A stretch of 64,000 bases of DNA from Moniliella sp. 'wahieum' (Eukaryota > Basidiomycota > Moniliellomycetes > Moniliellales > Moniliellaceae), in NCBI GenBank assembly GCA_003971905.1, contig RSEE01000012.1:310001-374000 (forward strand). Direction: 5' to 3'. Below the pieces are notes generated by a model. The model ran no database searches, was not told where the DNA came from, and was given only the letters and a program-made list of their open reading frames with translations. Positions 24,830 through 34,646 of the stretch are shown here, one piece after another. Made by a program: the position numbers and the translations under genes. The stretch's first letter is position 1. Each line of letters opens with the position of its first letter.

Positions 24830-26146
24830 CTAAGCACGCTGCAGATTGACAGAGTACAAGAGATGCCATAGCCCCCAAAGCGTAGCCCTAGGTGCCGGGG
24901 TATTTGTTGTCTCCTCCATACTCTCGTCAAACACATCTCCAACGTACTCGTCCCCATCTTGCTCCTCGCCCGTGTTAGGTGTGCCAAAGAGATCGTTGTC
25001 TCCCGTGTCCGCACCAGCTTCCGCACTCGCTTCCACACCGGCATCTTCCCCCGCACCCTCAGCCGCGCCCGCGCCCGCTCCCGCGTCGTCATCGGCATTC
25101 ACACCCTCATCTTCAACCCCTTCATCGCCTTGAACATCGGCATCTCCCTCCCCCCCCTCGGCAGCACCCACCTCCTCGTCCGCACCATACGTGACCCGCA
25201 TCTTCCAATCATACCTCTCACCCCATTGGTCTGGAGCCCGCTCGAGATGAGCCCACATACGTTGAGCAGTGCGGGCCACCGTATCGTGCTTTTCTGTTTC
25301 CCTCTTGACCAGAGAAAGTAGTCGCGCCTCAGTCCCGATCCCATAGGCAGCGTCCAGTGCGGCCAGCGTAGCCGGCCCCCTCGACGCCGTTTTGTCCGCT
25401 GCTGCACTCATGCTGCCCCCGCGACGCCCAGCTGAAGCCTCAGCAATGCGGTACAGTTCCCCGTCCGCGGCTTGGTCCCGAGCGAGCTCTTGCGCAGGCT
25501 CAAAACGCGTTCGCAACGCCCCGTGCAAGGTCAGCGTCTTCTCATCGTCCGGAATCGGCTGGACAGGGTGCACGCTTAACGCGGGCAAGGCATTGCTGGG
25601 GTCAGAGGCGTGCACCTTGGGGAGTGCATTGAGGGCAGGAACTTTGTGGATGCCCGTTTCCTGGCCATCAACAGCGATTTGCCCCGATTGGTACGTATCC
25701 GTGCCCACCAAGCTACCCAGAGGGAGGTCTTCATATAGGTTTTCATCTTTTGCCTCATTGGCCAATTCGTTAGCCAATGCTGTCTGCTGGCTGGCCACAA
25801 ACGAAGGAGAGGCCGAGGTGAGAGCAGCAGAGATGTGTGCAATTGGGCCAACAACGAGGCGTAGCGCGTGCTGAGCGTAGGCCTGCGTAGAGATAGGCCC
25901 CAGAAAAAGACAGATAGAATGAGCATGCAATCGAAAGCGCCGTGGCAAGGGTACGCACCAGTCTTCCAATGTCGGGTGACCAAAGAAGAGGCCCTGCAGC
26001 TCTTGAATCCCGCGCAACAGTCCCGCCAAACGGCGAGCAAGCGTCTGCAGCTGAGCCAGAGGAAGATGGTGGCGTGATTCGAGGGCCCCATCGCGCCTCT
26101 CCGCTGCTCCGGCCACTGCAGACGATGGTCGTGGCCTGCTCGCCAT
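24830..26146 (-). CDS. MED8: Mediator complex subunit MED8
   Basis: Head-module subunit of Mediator, linking activators to RNA polymerase II. The start at 26146 gives MASRPRPSSAVAGAAERRDG; then a helix LPLAQLQTLARRLAGLLRGI and PTLEDW. A 72-bp in-frame intron (GTGCGT donor, CGCAG acceptor, about 25892-25963) is read through in the naive ORF; splicing gives LEDWPTLSTRYASLLAQLHT, the usual MED8 'SWPTLQSQ..LLAQLH' pattern, which is why I prefer it. After one frame change come SASPSFVASQQTALANELAN, LPALSVHPVQPIPDDEKTLT and LHGALRTRFEPAQELA, which match the MED8 block that precedes its conserved Pro. The C-terminal 100 residues are Ala/Asp/Glu-rich and disordered. Length (about 410) is longer than yeast MED8 because of this tail. 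Confidence 0.8.
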   Translation of the reverse strand: MASRPRPSSAVAGAAERRDGALESRHHLPLAQLQTLARRLAGLLRGIQELQGLFFGHPTLEDWCVPLPRRFRLHAHSICLFLGPISTQAYAQHALRLVVGPIAHISAALTSASPSFVASQQTALANELANEAKDENLYEDLPLGSLVGTDTYQSGQIAVDGQETGIHKVPALNALPKVHASDPSNALPALSVHPVQPIPDDEKTLTLHGALRTRFEPAQELARDQAADGELYRIAEASAGRRGGSMSAAADKTASRGPATLAALDAAYGIGTEARLLSLVKRETEKHDTVARTAQRMWAHLERAPDQWGERYDWKMRVTYGADEEVGAAEGGEGDADVQGDEGVEDEGVNADDDAGAGAGAAEGAGEDAGVEASAEAGADTGDNDLFGTPNTGEEQDGDEYVGDVFDESMEETTNTPAPRATLWGLWHLLYSVNLQRA

Positions 26147-26442
26147 AGTGATTCCGAACCAAGTGGTGGTTGCGATGGTAAACGCAGCACTAAACGAGGG
26201 TCTGGCTGGCGGTGATCATCGACGTTGGCATTGGCGTTGCCGCACGCACATTGAAATCATCTGCCTGGACAAACTAAAGGGCCGAATCACGTTTCAAATG
26301 TTCAGTTGCATTGCGCACTTGAGTGTCTGGCTGTGTGTTATGCGGCTCACTCGGCAGGTTGATTACTGTTCCACTAGATGGGCTAGGTATAGACACCAAT
26401 GAGGGATGCGATCTTGCGCCTCGAGCGTCGCCTTCTTCAGTG
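26147..26442. other. Short intergenic region
   Basis: Promoter side of MED8 and 3' side of the UPF0390 gene. No gene or clear motif seen. Confidence 0.5.
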
Positions 26443-26899
26443 CTAGAGGAATGGAAGGGGGGTATATAGGATTATATGAGTTCTAGCGGTCGCCATGGTG
26501 GGAAATTTGGAGAGAAGAAACAACGATCCCGTAACAAATTCACTTTTGCTCTGTTTCTTCTCTTTTGCAGCCTTGTCAGCTGCAACGACCTGGTCTGCAA
26601 CCTTCTTCATAATCGTGAGGGCCCCCATCTCGTGCTCGCCCAGCTAAATCATACTCGACTTTTCCCATGATGGACGCAGTTTGCTTTTGCTTCGCCTTGG
26701 CCTCTGTGATCGCGTCTTTTTCCTTGGGCGCAATGAACTATAGCTATTAGAAGGCACTTCATAGTCAGAGAAAAAGGCAAGTATGATGGCGGGGCAGGGG
26801 GGCATATCTCCGCGTTTGGGACCTATTGACGAGGTGCTCCTAGTAGCCTTGTTTCTTGCTTTGGTGTGCTTTCTTGGGTGGCTTGAAGCCCTGCGCCAT
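26443..26899 (-). CDS. UPF0390 (DUF2462) small nucleolar-type basic protein
   Basis: Short, Lys-rich protein of the UPF0390 family; function poorly known. It starts MAQGFKPPKKAHQSKKQG at 26899, matching the MAQG start of the family; a shifted frame gives STSSIGPKRG. After an apparent intron (acceptor near 26744-26746, ATAG) comes IAPKEKDAITEAKAKQKQTA and SIMGKVE, then the end KKVADQVVAADKAAKEKKQS in another frame. The pattern 'PKRG..IAPK....KQTA.I.GK.E' is that of the family. Exact splice donor and end are not resolved, with two or three frame changes in about 120 codons. Confidence 0.62.
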
Positions 26900-27096
26900 A
26901 GTGCGTTAACGCATGCCGCCACCCTCCCCTGGCCAACTCTCATTTGAGCCGATGCTCCACCTCTTTGACTCTGCATGCTACAAGTCCGATTGTGTTCTAG
27001 CACTGATAACACATTTCATCACGAATCAACTCGGTCGCGTGGGGGTTCAAGATGGTATAAAAACATATAGACAACAAGGGATGCCGAATGAGACGG

Positions 27097-27156
27097 AGAT
27101 GGGGACGAGAATGGGAATGGGGGTGGGAATGGGAGTGGGAATGGGAATGGGAATGG
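27097..27156. repeat. GGGAAT hexamer microsatellite
   Basis: About ten degenerate copies of GGGAATGGGA/GGGGTG-type hexamers on the + strand, about 200 bp upstream of the UPF0390 start. Confidence 0.85.
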
Positions 27157-27336
27157 TGCGAAAAAACAGCGTGCGTGGCCAAAGACCCAATAAAAGTAGC
27201 CCAAGAGTTGAGGACGGCAGCCATTTATCAAAGAATCTTGGCCAGTTATCCCTCAAACCGGCAGAACCGACGCCAAGCGAACACTAACATCAAGTGTCAA
27301 TGGTAAGTTCGCATAGTGCCGTAAGAGATGAATAGG

Positions 27337-27851
27337 TTAAAGTGCTCTGGGCAATTCAACAATGCCTTGAAGGTGAGGGGGTGCAATGTCCAAAAACCAT
27401 TGGTCGTTAGGTGTGTCGCTAATCACCGCTTTGGCCACGCCTGTTGAGTCCATAGAGGCCAGTAAAAAGTAATCAGCAGCGAGGCGAACGCGTGCGGCCG
27501 GGTCGCTGACACTATCCAGTGCACAACGAGCAGGGTCGATGGGAGACAGTAGGGCCTCGGCCCTGGACAAGGATGCAAGGAGGTGCAGGACATCATCGTC
27601 GGCGGCACTAACGTCGGTAGCTGTAGGTGCTCGTACAGCTAAAGCGATCTCAAGCTCCGCAAGTGGATCCGCACGAGGACCAAGTATAGGCGGCGAGCAG
27701 CGCGAGCGGCGAGAGCAGAGCAGGAGGCACGATCGCCACCAGTAGGAACTGGCACCGCTTTAGCCGATGCTAGGTGGGGTGAAGATAGAGAAATGGAAGC
27801 CTCGAGAGTCGATTCAGGCACAGACAGGCTTCGGCGTGTTGCGACGGGCAT
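27337..27851 (-). CDS. Small unrecognised helical protein
   Basis: Not recognised. The start at 27851 gives MPVATRRSLSVPESTLEASI; the first part is Ser/Ala-rich. After a frame change near 27650 it reads ADPLAELEIALAVRAPTATD, DDDVLHLLASLSRAEALLSP, then VRLAADYFLLASMDSTGVAK and NDQWFLDIAPPHLQGIVELP to the stop at 27337. About 170 residues, predicted mostly helical, soluble. It lies tail-to-head with the UPF0390 gene. Codon use and coherent amphipathic helices support a real gene. Confidence 0.5.
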
Positions 27852-28090
27852 AGTGGTAGCACAGCGTGACGTTGTAGTAGCAGTGGAGATAGTGGTGGAG
27901 GTGGCGATGGAGGTGGCGGAGGTGGTGTGGTTCAAGTTGAACGCGTGAGGTGAACCCTGACAGGCCGGTGACAGTGATGAGAAAGTTTGGCCGACCAAGG
28001 AAATTACAATATTTCATGTCCTCGTTGCAGGAGTGACTAGTGACTACTCGATGACGCATGGCCCTCACGCGTGACAGTTATTAGTCGCTG

Positions 28091-28137
28091 TGTCACATGT
28101 CAGGTGACACTAGTGACATGTGACATGTGACATGCGA
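28091..28137. repeat. GTGACATGTGACATG cluster
   Basis: TCACATGTCAGGTGACAC, then TAGTGACATGTGACATGTGA and CATGCGACA: five or more TGACATG units with a mirrored copy at the left end. Similar sequence at 37801-37816. Confidence 0.85.
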
Positions 28138-28564
28138 CAAAAACCTAGCGTTCCCGGTGACCGGTGGCCACCAGCGTGACACGTGAGAGCGTAGCACTGG
28201 CCTAACGCCTAACACCCCACTGGGCCAGTCATCTAGTCATGCATCATCGACCCTGCCTATTAAAAGGCTCCCTTCCTTGAAGCTTGAAGCTTGACTTGAG
28301 CCTGAGAAGTGTGCCAAGCGTAAATATAGGTGCGCATCCCCACCTCTACCCTGCGCTTTTCATTTCCACCTGACCTTCCTGAGCCCCATACCCCCTCATC
28401 CCCTTCATCAATCGCATGTGTGCTGCAAACGAAAGAAAGCCTGTCGCTTTTCTATACAGGGAGAATGAGCGGACGCACAATGCAGTAGGAACGTATACAC
28501 GACCACCCCCCCAAGGGTGGTTGCGGCCGGTTAGTCTCCACAGCTTCACTTCTCGAAGCGTTGG

Positions 28565-28623
28565 ACGTGACGCGTGACGTGTGACGTGTGTGCGTGACGC
28601 ATGATGCATGATGTGCATGATGC
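28565..28623. repeat. CGTGACGTGTGACG / ATGCATGATG cluster
   Basis: GTGACGCGTGACGTGTGACG then TGACGCATGATGCATGATG. It shows one motif series (GTGACG) grading into another (ATGCATG). Confidence 0.8.
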
Positions 28624-28841
28624 AGCCTCGCTGAGACCAGCACAGCGACAGTATGCAGGACCAGCAGCACGAGGCCCGCTTAGTACCGCTCTCTAACACC
28701 CCCGCATTCGGGCAGACATTCGCACACTGCACTGGCGCCGTCCCATTGGAGCGTCCGTTGAACGTGTCGAATACGTTCAACGTTTAGTCCTGACCCTTTT
28801 TCAGGCAAAGTAGGCATGGTAAAGGGTTTAAACGCCAAGAC

Positions 28842-30685
28842 CTAAGCCCAGAAGAAGCACCGTCCCGACCCATTTCCCGTTGCTACTCGCCCCGGGATCC
28901 GTGGGTGCATCACCGTCACTGCCGGAACAGCCGTGACGTGGTCTGGGTCGTAACACTCATGAAGGAGCGTACCCTCGGCCGAGTAGATCTCAGCCCGGTG
29001 ATTCATCCCGCCAATCTGTACCAGACATGCAGATGAGTATCTGGTGCCACATCAAGACCAGATGTAGAAGGGAAAAGCAAACATACTGAAAAATGGGCGG
29101 GCAGATCAGGATTCGCATGCCAGAGGGGACGCAAGGGGTTACCCATGCCCCGGTTCGGTTATTGTGAGCGAACCGGTACGGCTCTGTGAGTGGGTTGTCG
29201 TTTGCATCAACCGCCCTGGGCTTCTCATTCTTCTCCGACCATGTGGGCTTGGTATCCTGGACTGTGAGGGAGGCTGGCTTGTCAAAGCGCCACAGAGAGA
29301 TCCAATCGTCATACGACACACCAACCATCGATCGCCACGCGGCGAAAAGTCAACGCTGGTAAAGGCGTACTTGGTCTGGAACTGGCCCAGCTGAGCCTTT
29401 TCCTGCGCCTCCAGCCGCATCCGCCACCTCGCCAGTCACTTTGAATGGTGCCTTTGTTTCATCGAGCACGGCAAGCTTGCGTACATCAAAGAGTCGCACG
29501 TGCTGGTCCAACGAGGCTGTTGCCACCACAGCTGGATTCACAGGGTTGACGGTTAACGAGCCAATCTTTTTATCGGTTACCTGCCATCGACGTGCGCTGC
29601 CCGTGGCCTTTTGCTCGCGTAGGTCCAAATGAAGCAAGCCACCTTTGTGGTCCGGGAGCCACAGTTGCCGTTCGTCGGTGGCTGGATGCGGGGTAGAAGT
29701 AAAGGCACTGGCATGGGTAGAGGGGGCAAGAATGCTAAACATGCTGAAGCGAATGTCACCATTTGACTGCCAGACAGGGCGGCTGATCTGGTCAGCAAGC
29801 GAAAAAACACGAATGGACGAATCATAAGAAGAACTGAAGAGCGAATCGGGACTGGCAGGGTCAAACTTGAGGCAAGTTACACTGGCTTTGCCATGCCCGC
29901 CGGGTAAGGTGTAGGACATTCCCGTAGGCAAGGCATCCGGATCCGAATCGTGCTCTCCTTCCTCCTCGTTCTGCTCATCTCCGCGTATTGGCGTGGCTTG
30001 CGGCTGCCACACTCCAATCACTCCGTCCGTGTCGCCAATGAAAAGTAAGTTTTCGTCGCCGGGGTGGAACACCATGGAGTACACGCGCTTTGGCATCACC
30101 GCGCCCCCGGCCCGCAGTTCCATCTTGGCGAATATTGAGGACAATTCCTTCTCATCTGCCGACAGCGGAGCTCCTTTGACCTCGGCCGCCATGTCGTCGC
30201 CCAGGACCAAAGCAGCACGCTTCAAAGACGCCTGCAATGCCTCAAGCTGTGCCGAGCGCAGCTCGCCGCCGCCCAAGGCGGACAAGTCTAAGTTGCCCTC
30301 CGGTGCATCGCGTCGGTCATGGGTGGGGGCAGCTGGTTCAGGGGTAGGGGAGGAAGCGTGACGGGCGGGGTCAGCAGCGCTCATCCCGCGCAAGCGGGCG
30401 CTGGAGCGGGTGGGCAAAACGCGCTTGGCGGCTGGCTTCGATGCGCGCGGCGCCGCCTTGCGTTTGGCTCGAGCTTTGGGTGCAGCACCGGCAGTGACGA
30501 TAGGATTACTCGAGCCCATTTTGAGGGAAGAGTCGGTATCGAGCAAATGGAGCTCGCGCATGAGCTCCTGATTGCGGCGAATGTTCTCCTGCCGTTTGCG
30601 CTCACTCGAGACGCCTGGCTGTCAGCTCGGGGAGCCGGGGGCGGAGCGCGCACACAAAGAAGGCGACGCACTAGTCGGTATCCAT
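28842..30685 (-). CDS. CMR1: WD40 DNA-damage-binding protein CMR1 (WDR76 family)
   Basis: Nuclear WD40 protein that binds DNA and relocates on replication stress. The first exon, MDTDY at 30685, is followed by a short intron (GTGCGT donor, CTGACAG acceptor) and, after a frame change, KRQENIRRNQELMRELHLLD, the family's N-terminal signature. Basic low complexity (ARAKRKAAPRASKPAAKR) precedes the propeller: VYSMVFHPGDENLLFIGDTD, SVTCLKFDPASPDSLFSSSY, DSSIRVFSL, GGLLHLDLRE, ATASLDQHVRLFDVR, TSVDFSPRGD. The last exon, after a GTATGT intron (about 29010-29087), gives MNHRAEIYSAEGTLLHECYD and ends GNGSGRCFFWA at 28842, matching the conserved 'GNASGKC.FW' end. The main 1.2-kb frame is intact; two or three frame changes lie toward the ends. 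Confidence 0.92.
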
Positions 30686-31318
30686 CGTGGGCGGAGGCAG
30701 CTGGAAGGGCTTTGCAACAGCAAGGCGGGAGCGGGTGGGTTGAGCAAGCTGGCTGAAGGAAACGCGAGCAGGAGATGCGATGCCAATTTCCAGCAGGACG
30801 CGACGAGCTGCCGGGGTATACTGACGAGGGAGGCTCTTAGCTAAGCAGCCCTGGGGGGCTTCCCGGTGTCTCCCATTTGACCTTTCAAATGGGCATTGGG
30901 TCCTGGGTGCCGGCCAGACTGAAAGTTGAAATGACGCATCCATCCAAAACCAGGTACTCAAACGCCGCCCCGGGCTTATTAATTGCACACACTCGGCCTG
31001 TGCCGGTGCGTCGGCCATCTGTGCTTTGCAAGCGCCGGGCCCAGCGCAGCACGGCGCCTGTCTCCCCCCGCGTCCCGGCCATGCACCTGCCGGTGCTGAG
31101 CTCAGCCGTCACCGGTTACCATGGTCACCGGCTCAGCGCTCACCGTGCCCAGTCAGGCTCACCTATCTGGCCAACGGCGCTCATCGGCCATTAATCATTG
31201 GCATCACCGGTGGCTGGGCAGCCAGCGCCAGAGCCAACCCACAGCCAACCCACAGCTTCCCCTCTTCTCGCCCACGCCGACGACCTCCCCCGCGCATCTC
31301 TGCGTCCAGCCTCCCTCC
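30686..31318. promoter_or_regulatory. Divergent promoter of CMR1 and MAS1
   Basis: 633 bp between opposite start codons. It contains GGCCATTAATCATTGGCATC (31188-31207), a motif shared with 11227, 16793 and 24051. No known factor site assigned. Confidence 0.55.
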
Positions 31319-32839
31319 ATGTCGGCCCGCACGCTCCTCAGCCGCGCGCTCGCCCCCGCCGTGCTCAAGCCGGCTGTGCCGCGTGTCGCCGTCCCCATGG
31401 GCGCGCGCGCCCTCGCCACTCCTTCGGTCCGCACGCCCTTGACCCAGATCACCACCCTTCCCAGCGGCCTCACCGTCGCCACCGAGTCCAACCCCTCGGC
31501 CCAGACGGCTACCGTGGGTGCTTGGATCGACGCTGGCTCCCGGGCCGAGACAGATGCGACGAGCGGCACTGCCCACTTTTTGGAGCACATGGCCTTCAAG
31601 GGTGCGTAGTCGCTTCTGCCTTCTGCTTCGCCGCTCTCCGCTTCTTCCGTACCCGACTAACCTACGTACCTGTGTTTGCTCTTGTCAGGCACCAACAAGC
31701 GCTCTCAGCGTGACCTCGAGATTGAGGTGGAGAACCTGGGTGCCCATCTTAATGCTTACACATCGCGGGAGCAGACTGTCTACTACGCCAAGTCTTTCCG
31801 CAAGGATGTGGGCCAGGCGGTAGACATCATCTCGGACATTCTCCAAAACTCGAAACTGGATGTGGCGGCGATCGAGCGAGAACGTGATGTGATCTTGCGT
31901 GAGCAGGAAGAGGTCGACAAGCAGATTGAGGAAGTAGTGTTTGATCATCTGCATGCCGTTGCCTTCCAAAAGCAAGCCTTGGCCGCACCATTCTTGGGCC
32001 AGAGGAGAACATCCGCACCATCAGCCGCGACGACCTTTCGTCGTACATTAAGAAAAACTACACTGCGGACCGCACCGTGTTGGTCGGTACCGGCGGTGTA
32101 GACCACGACGAGCTGGTCAAGTTGGCGGAGAAGCACTTTTCGTCGTTGCCCAACTCGTCCACACCGCTCAAGCTTGGTACCTCGGCTTATCCGCCGACGA
32201 AGTTTGTCGGATCGGACGTGCGCATCCGTGACGATGCATTCCCCACGTGCAACTTTGCCATTGCGGTCGAAGGTGTGGGGTGGAAGAGCCCCGACTACTT
32301 CCCCATGTTGGTGCTGCAGTCCATTATGGGCAACTGGGACCGTTCGCTAGGTGCGTCACCGTTGCTGTCTAGCCGTCTGTCGCACATTGTATCGAGCAAC
32401 GGTTGGCCAACTCCTACATGCACTTCAGCACCTCCTACTCCGACACGGGCCTTTGGGGAGTCTATGTGGTGTCGGAAAATGTGGAATCTCTGGATGACAC
32501 GACACACTTTATCCTGAAGGAGTGGCAGCGCATGTCCATCGCCCCGACCGAGGTGGAGGTGGAGCGGGCCAAGGCGCAGCTCAAGGCGTCGCTTCTGCTC
32601 GGCCTCGATGGTTCGACGGCGATTGCCGAAGATATTGGTCGCCAACTGGTCACGTCTGGCAAACGGTACACGCCAGAAGAGATCCAGCTGCATATTGACG
32701 CGGTCACGCCAGCCGAGATCAAGCGGGTGGCCTCCACTTACCTGTGGGACCGCGACATTGCTGTTGCGGCATTTGGTCGCACCGAAGGTCTCTTCCCCTA
32801 CGACCGCTCCGTGCCGACATGAGCTCCATGTTGTACTAA
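31319..32839 (+). CDS. MAS1: Mitochondrial processing peptidase beta subunit
   Basis: Catalytic subunit of the matrix MPP, which cleaves presequences from imported proteins. The start at 31319 gives [20 protein letters not shown], an Arg-bearing presequence. The zinc site HFLEH is at 31574-31588 (HxxEH), followed by MAFKG, an 87-bp intron (31602-31688) and [29 protein letters not shown]. Distal acidic residues lie in [17 protein letters not shown]. The rest follows the family: [80 protein letters not shown]. Frames change near 31,980, 32,400 and 32,808; after the last, RADMSSMLY ends at 32839, the usual MPP-beta C-terminus. Length about 475 is normal. Confidence 0.94.
31602..31688 (+). other. 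Intron in MAS1
   Basis: GTGCGT donor, GACTAACC branch, TGTCAG acceptor, 87 bp. Splicing rebuilds FKGTNKRSQ. Confidence 0.85.
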
Positions 32840-34646
32840 TGCCGGAGCGACTCTCGCCTGTTTCTTGGTCGGTTGAAAAAGCATCATCCTCAACACCCAA
32901 AGTAGTCACGATCATGGGCGTTGGGGGTGTAATAGCACACTGTAAATTTGGAGCCTGCGCGGCTTCAACCTCAAGGGAGACCTCAGGAAAAAAGAGGGAA
33001 TGATACCCCTACAAGAGGAAAGGGAGGGGAATATTTGTACCTAAGATACTAACTAAAGGGAGAGCTAGGTGAACTGCTTTGAGCAGGGGCAACTCTTTGA
33101 CACTGTCATCCTTAGTCGTCTGCTCGGAGGGATCTATTTTGGCTGTCACCTTGACCAGTGTTTATAACTTCAGAAGTGATAGTTGCGTCCACCCTGTCAC
33201 ACTCTAGTGGGGCTATAAGGCGTCGGAGGGAGACCATAATGGAGACCATGTCACGGGATGTAGCAATCGTTCAGAAGAGCAAGTAAAGTAGAGGATGTTG
33301 AGGCCTGAGCCACGGGCAGAGTGCTTTGACCAACGTCCCTTCGGTCCCTCCTCATGCCTAGGAGTTCCGTTGTTTTCTCTCTCTTGTCAAGTATGTGTGG
33401 AGGGGAGGGGCGGTTTCTTTTAATTTCATGCGTTCCAACAGATGAAAAGGTTAATGGCCACCATAAGCTTTTGTTCAGGACGTTTAAGCACATTGCCTGA
33501 TGTATATATTGCCTCTGAAGTCTGTCGAGTATATGTAGAATGTGCCTCCGCGAGCTTGCAACATGTCCTTGCATACATGCAGTGTAAGTACATATATAGG
33601 TGGGCGGAAAGTGTCATTCAGGCGAGGTTTCATAACTTAGTCCTTTAAACTTGTAGCACAAGGTCCCGGCAAGAGAGAAGAGAAGGCTGAGCAGCTGAAC
33701 GCTGTGACCCTATATACTGATGTGATGATAACAGCTGTTGATTATGAAGATATCCAGCATGGCGTATTACTGCTTCACGTACACATGCTGGTGTCGTACA
33801 ACTTTTAAGTTCGGGGATGGGACTGTGTGGGACGAGGAAGCAGCTCTTTTGTAGACCCAAGGCGGCGTCAAGCGCGTCAACGGTCACCGCCGCTTCGTCG
33901 CCGGCACCCTAGGCCCCGAAGCGTCTCAGGGGCTACAGATGGGTGGGGGCACAGTCGGGGCGCTGCGGGGCACACCAGAAGAGGGTCATCGGTCAACAGA
34001 AGTCAATATACAGTGATGAAGCTTCAAGCTTCGATGAAGAGGGGATATATATGCGCGGATGAGTACCTATGTTCTACTTACCAGTGCGGTCAAGCGCTGT
34101 GGCGATGCTACTAGGTTAGTACTGGCTATTAATACCATAATTATAGCTGGTTATATGAGTAGGTCTTACTATTATAGGCTTAAGCAATAAAAAAGTTATC
34201 CTTATATACATAGCCGCGTCACGCGGCGAACACGAGCAACAGACAGTGGCGCCGTGTGCGGTGTGTGCGGACTCCGTAAGGGGTCCTTCTGCCTTGTTAC
34301 TGTCATCAATCGCCGATATTGGCTCTCTGCTTTTGTATCCAATAGCATCACTGCAGTAACTAACAACTACGCAGGGGCCCCGATAGCAACTTGTTGTAGA
34401 CACCTTCCGCCATACGTACCTGGAAACCACACGCTAATCCCCAAGAATCCGGTTGTGCGCAACTCGTTTGCCGATAGCCCTCCCCCCACTTCAAGCTTGT
34501 TATACCTCTTATCATCGGCCTTGTGCACAGTCAGCGGTGTGTGTTTCCTCTTCCCTCCCACCATCCCCCCTTCCTCTCTCTTTTCCTCTCACTCCTTTCC
34601 CCACCTTCACCCCATCGCCACCCCATCCACTCCAAGCATTTTCATC
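32840..34646. other. Long intergenic region, AT-rich in part
   Basis: 1.8 kb with no recognised gene. 34115-34215 is clearly AT-rich compared with the window (runs such as TATTAATACCATAATTATAG). AAGCTTCAAGCTTCGATGAA lies at 34019-34038. The last 150 bp are a pyrimidine-rich leader before KRE6. Confidence 0.5.

Larger units (their letters stand above)
27852..28841. other. Intergenic, densest palindromic-repeat region
   Basis: 990 bp with no recognised gene. ACTAGT and ACATGT clusters lie at 28032-28045 and 28091-28137, AAGCTT repeats at 28276-28300, GACGTGTGACGTGTG and ATGCATGATG at 28565-28623, and AACGTT at 28758-28785. It separates the unknown small gene's promoter from the CMR1 3' end. 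Confidence 0.6.

Noticed and set aside
34115-34240. AT-rich block as a transposon relic
   Set aside because: No terminal repeats, target duplication or coding remnant seen.
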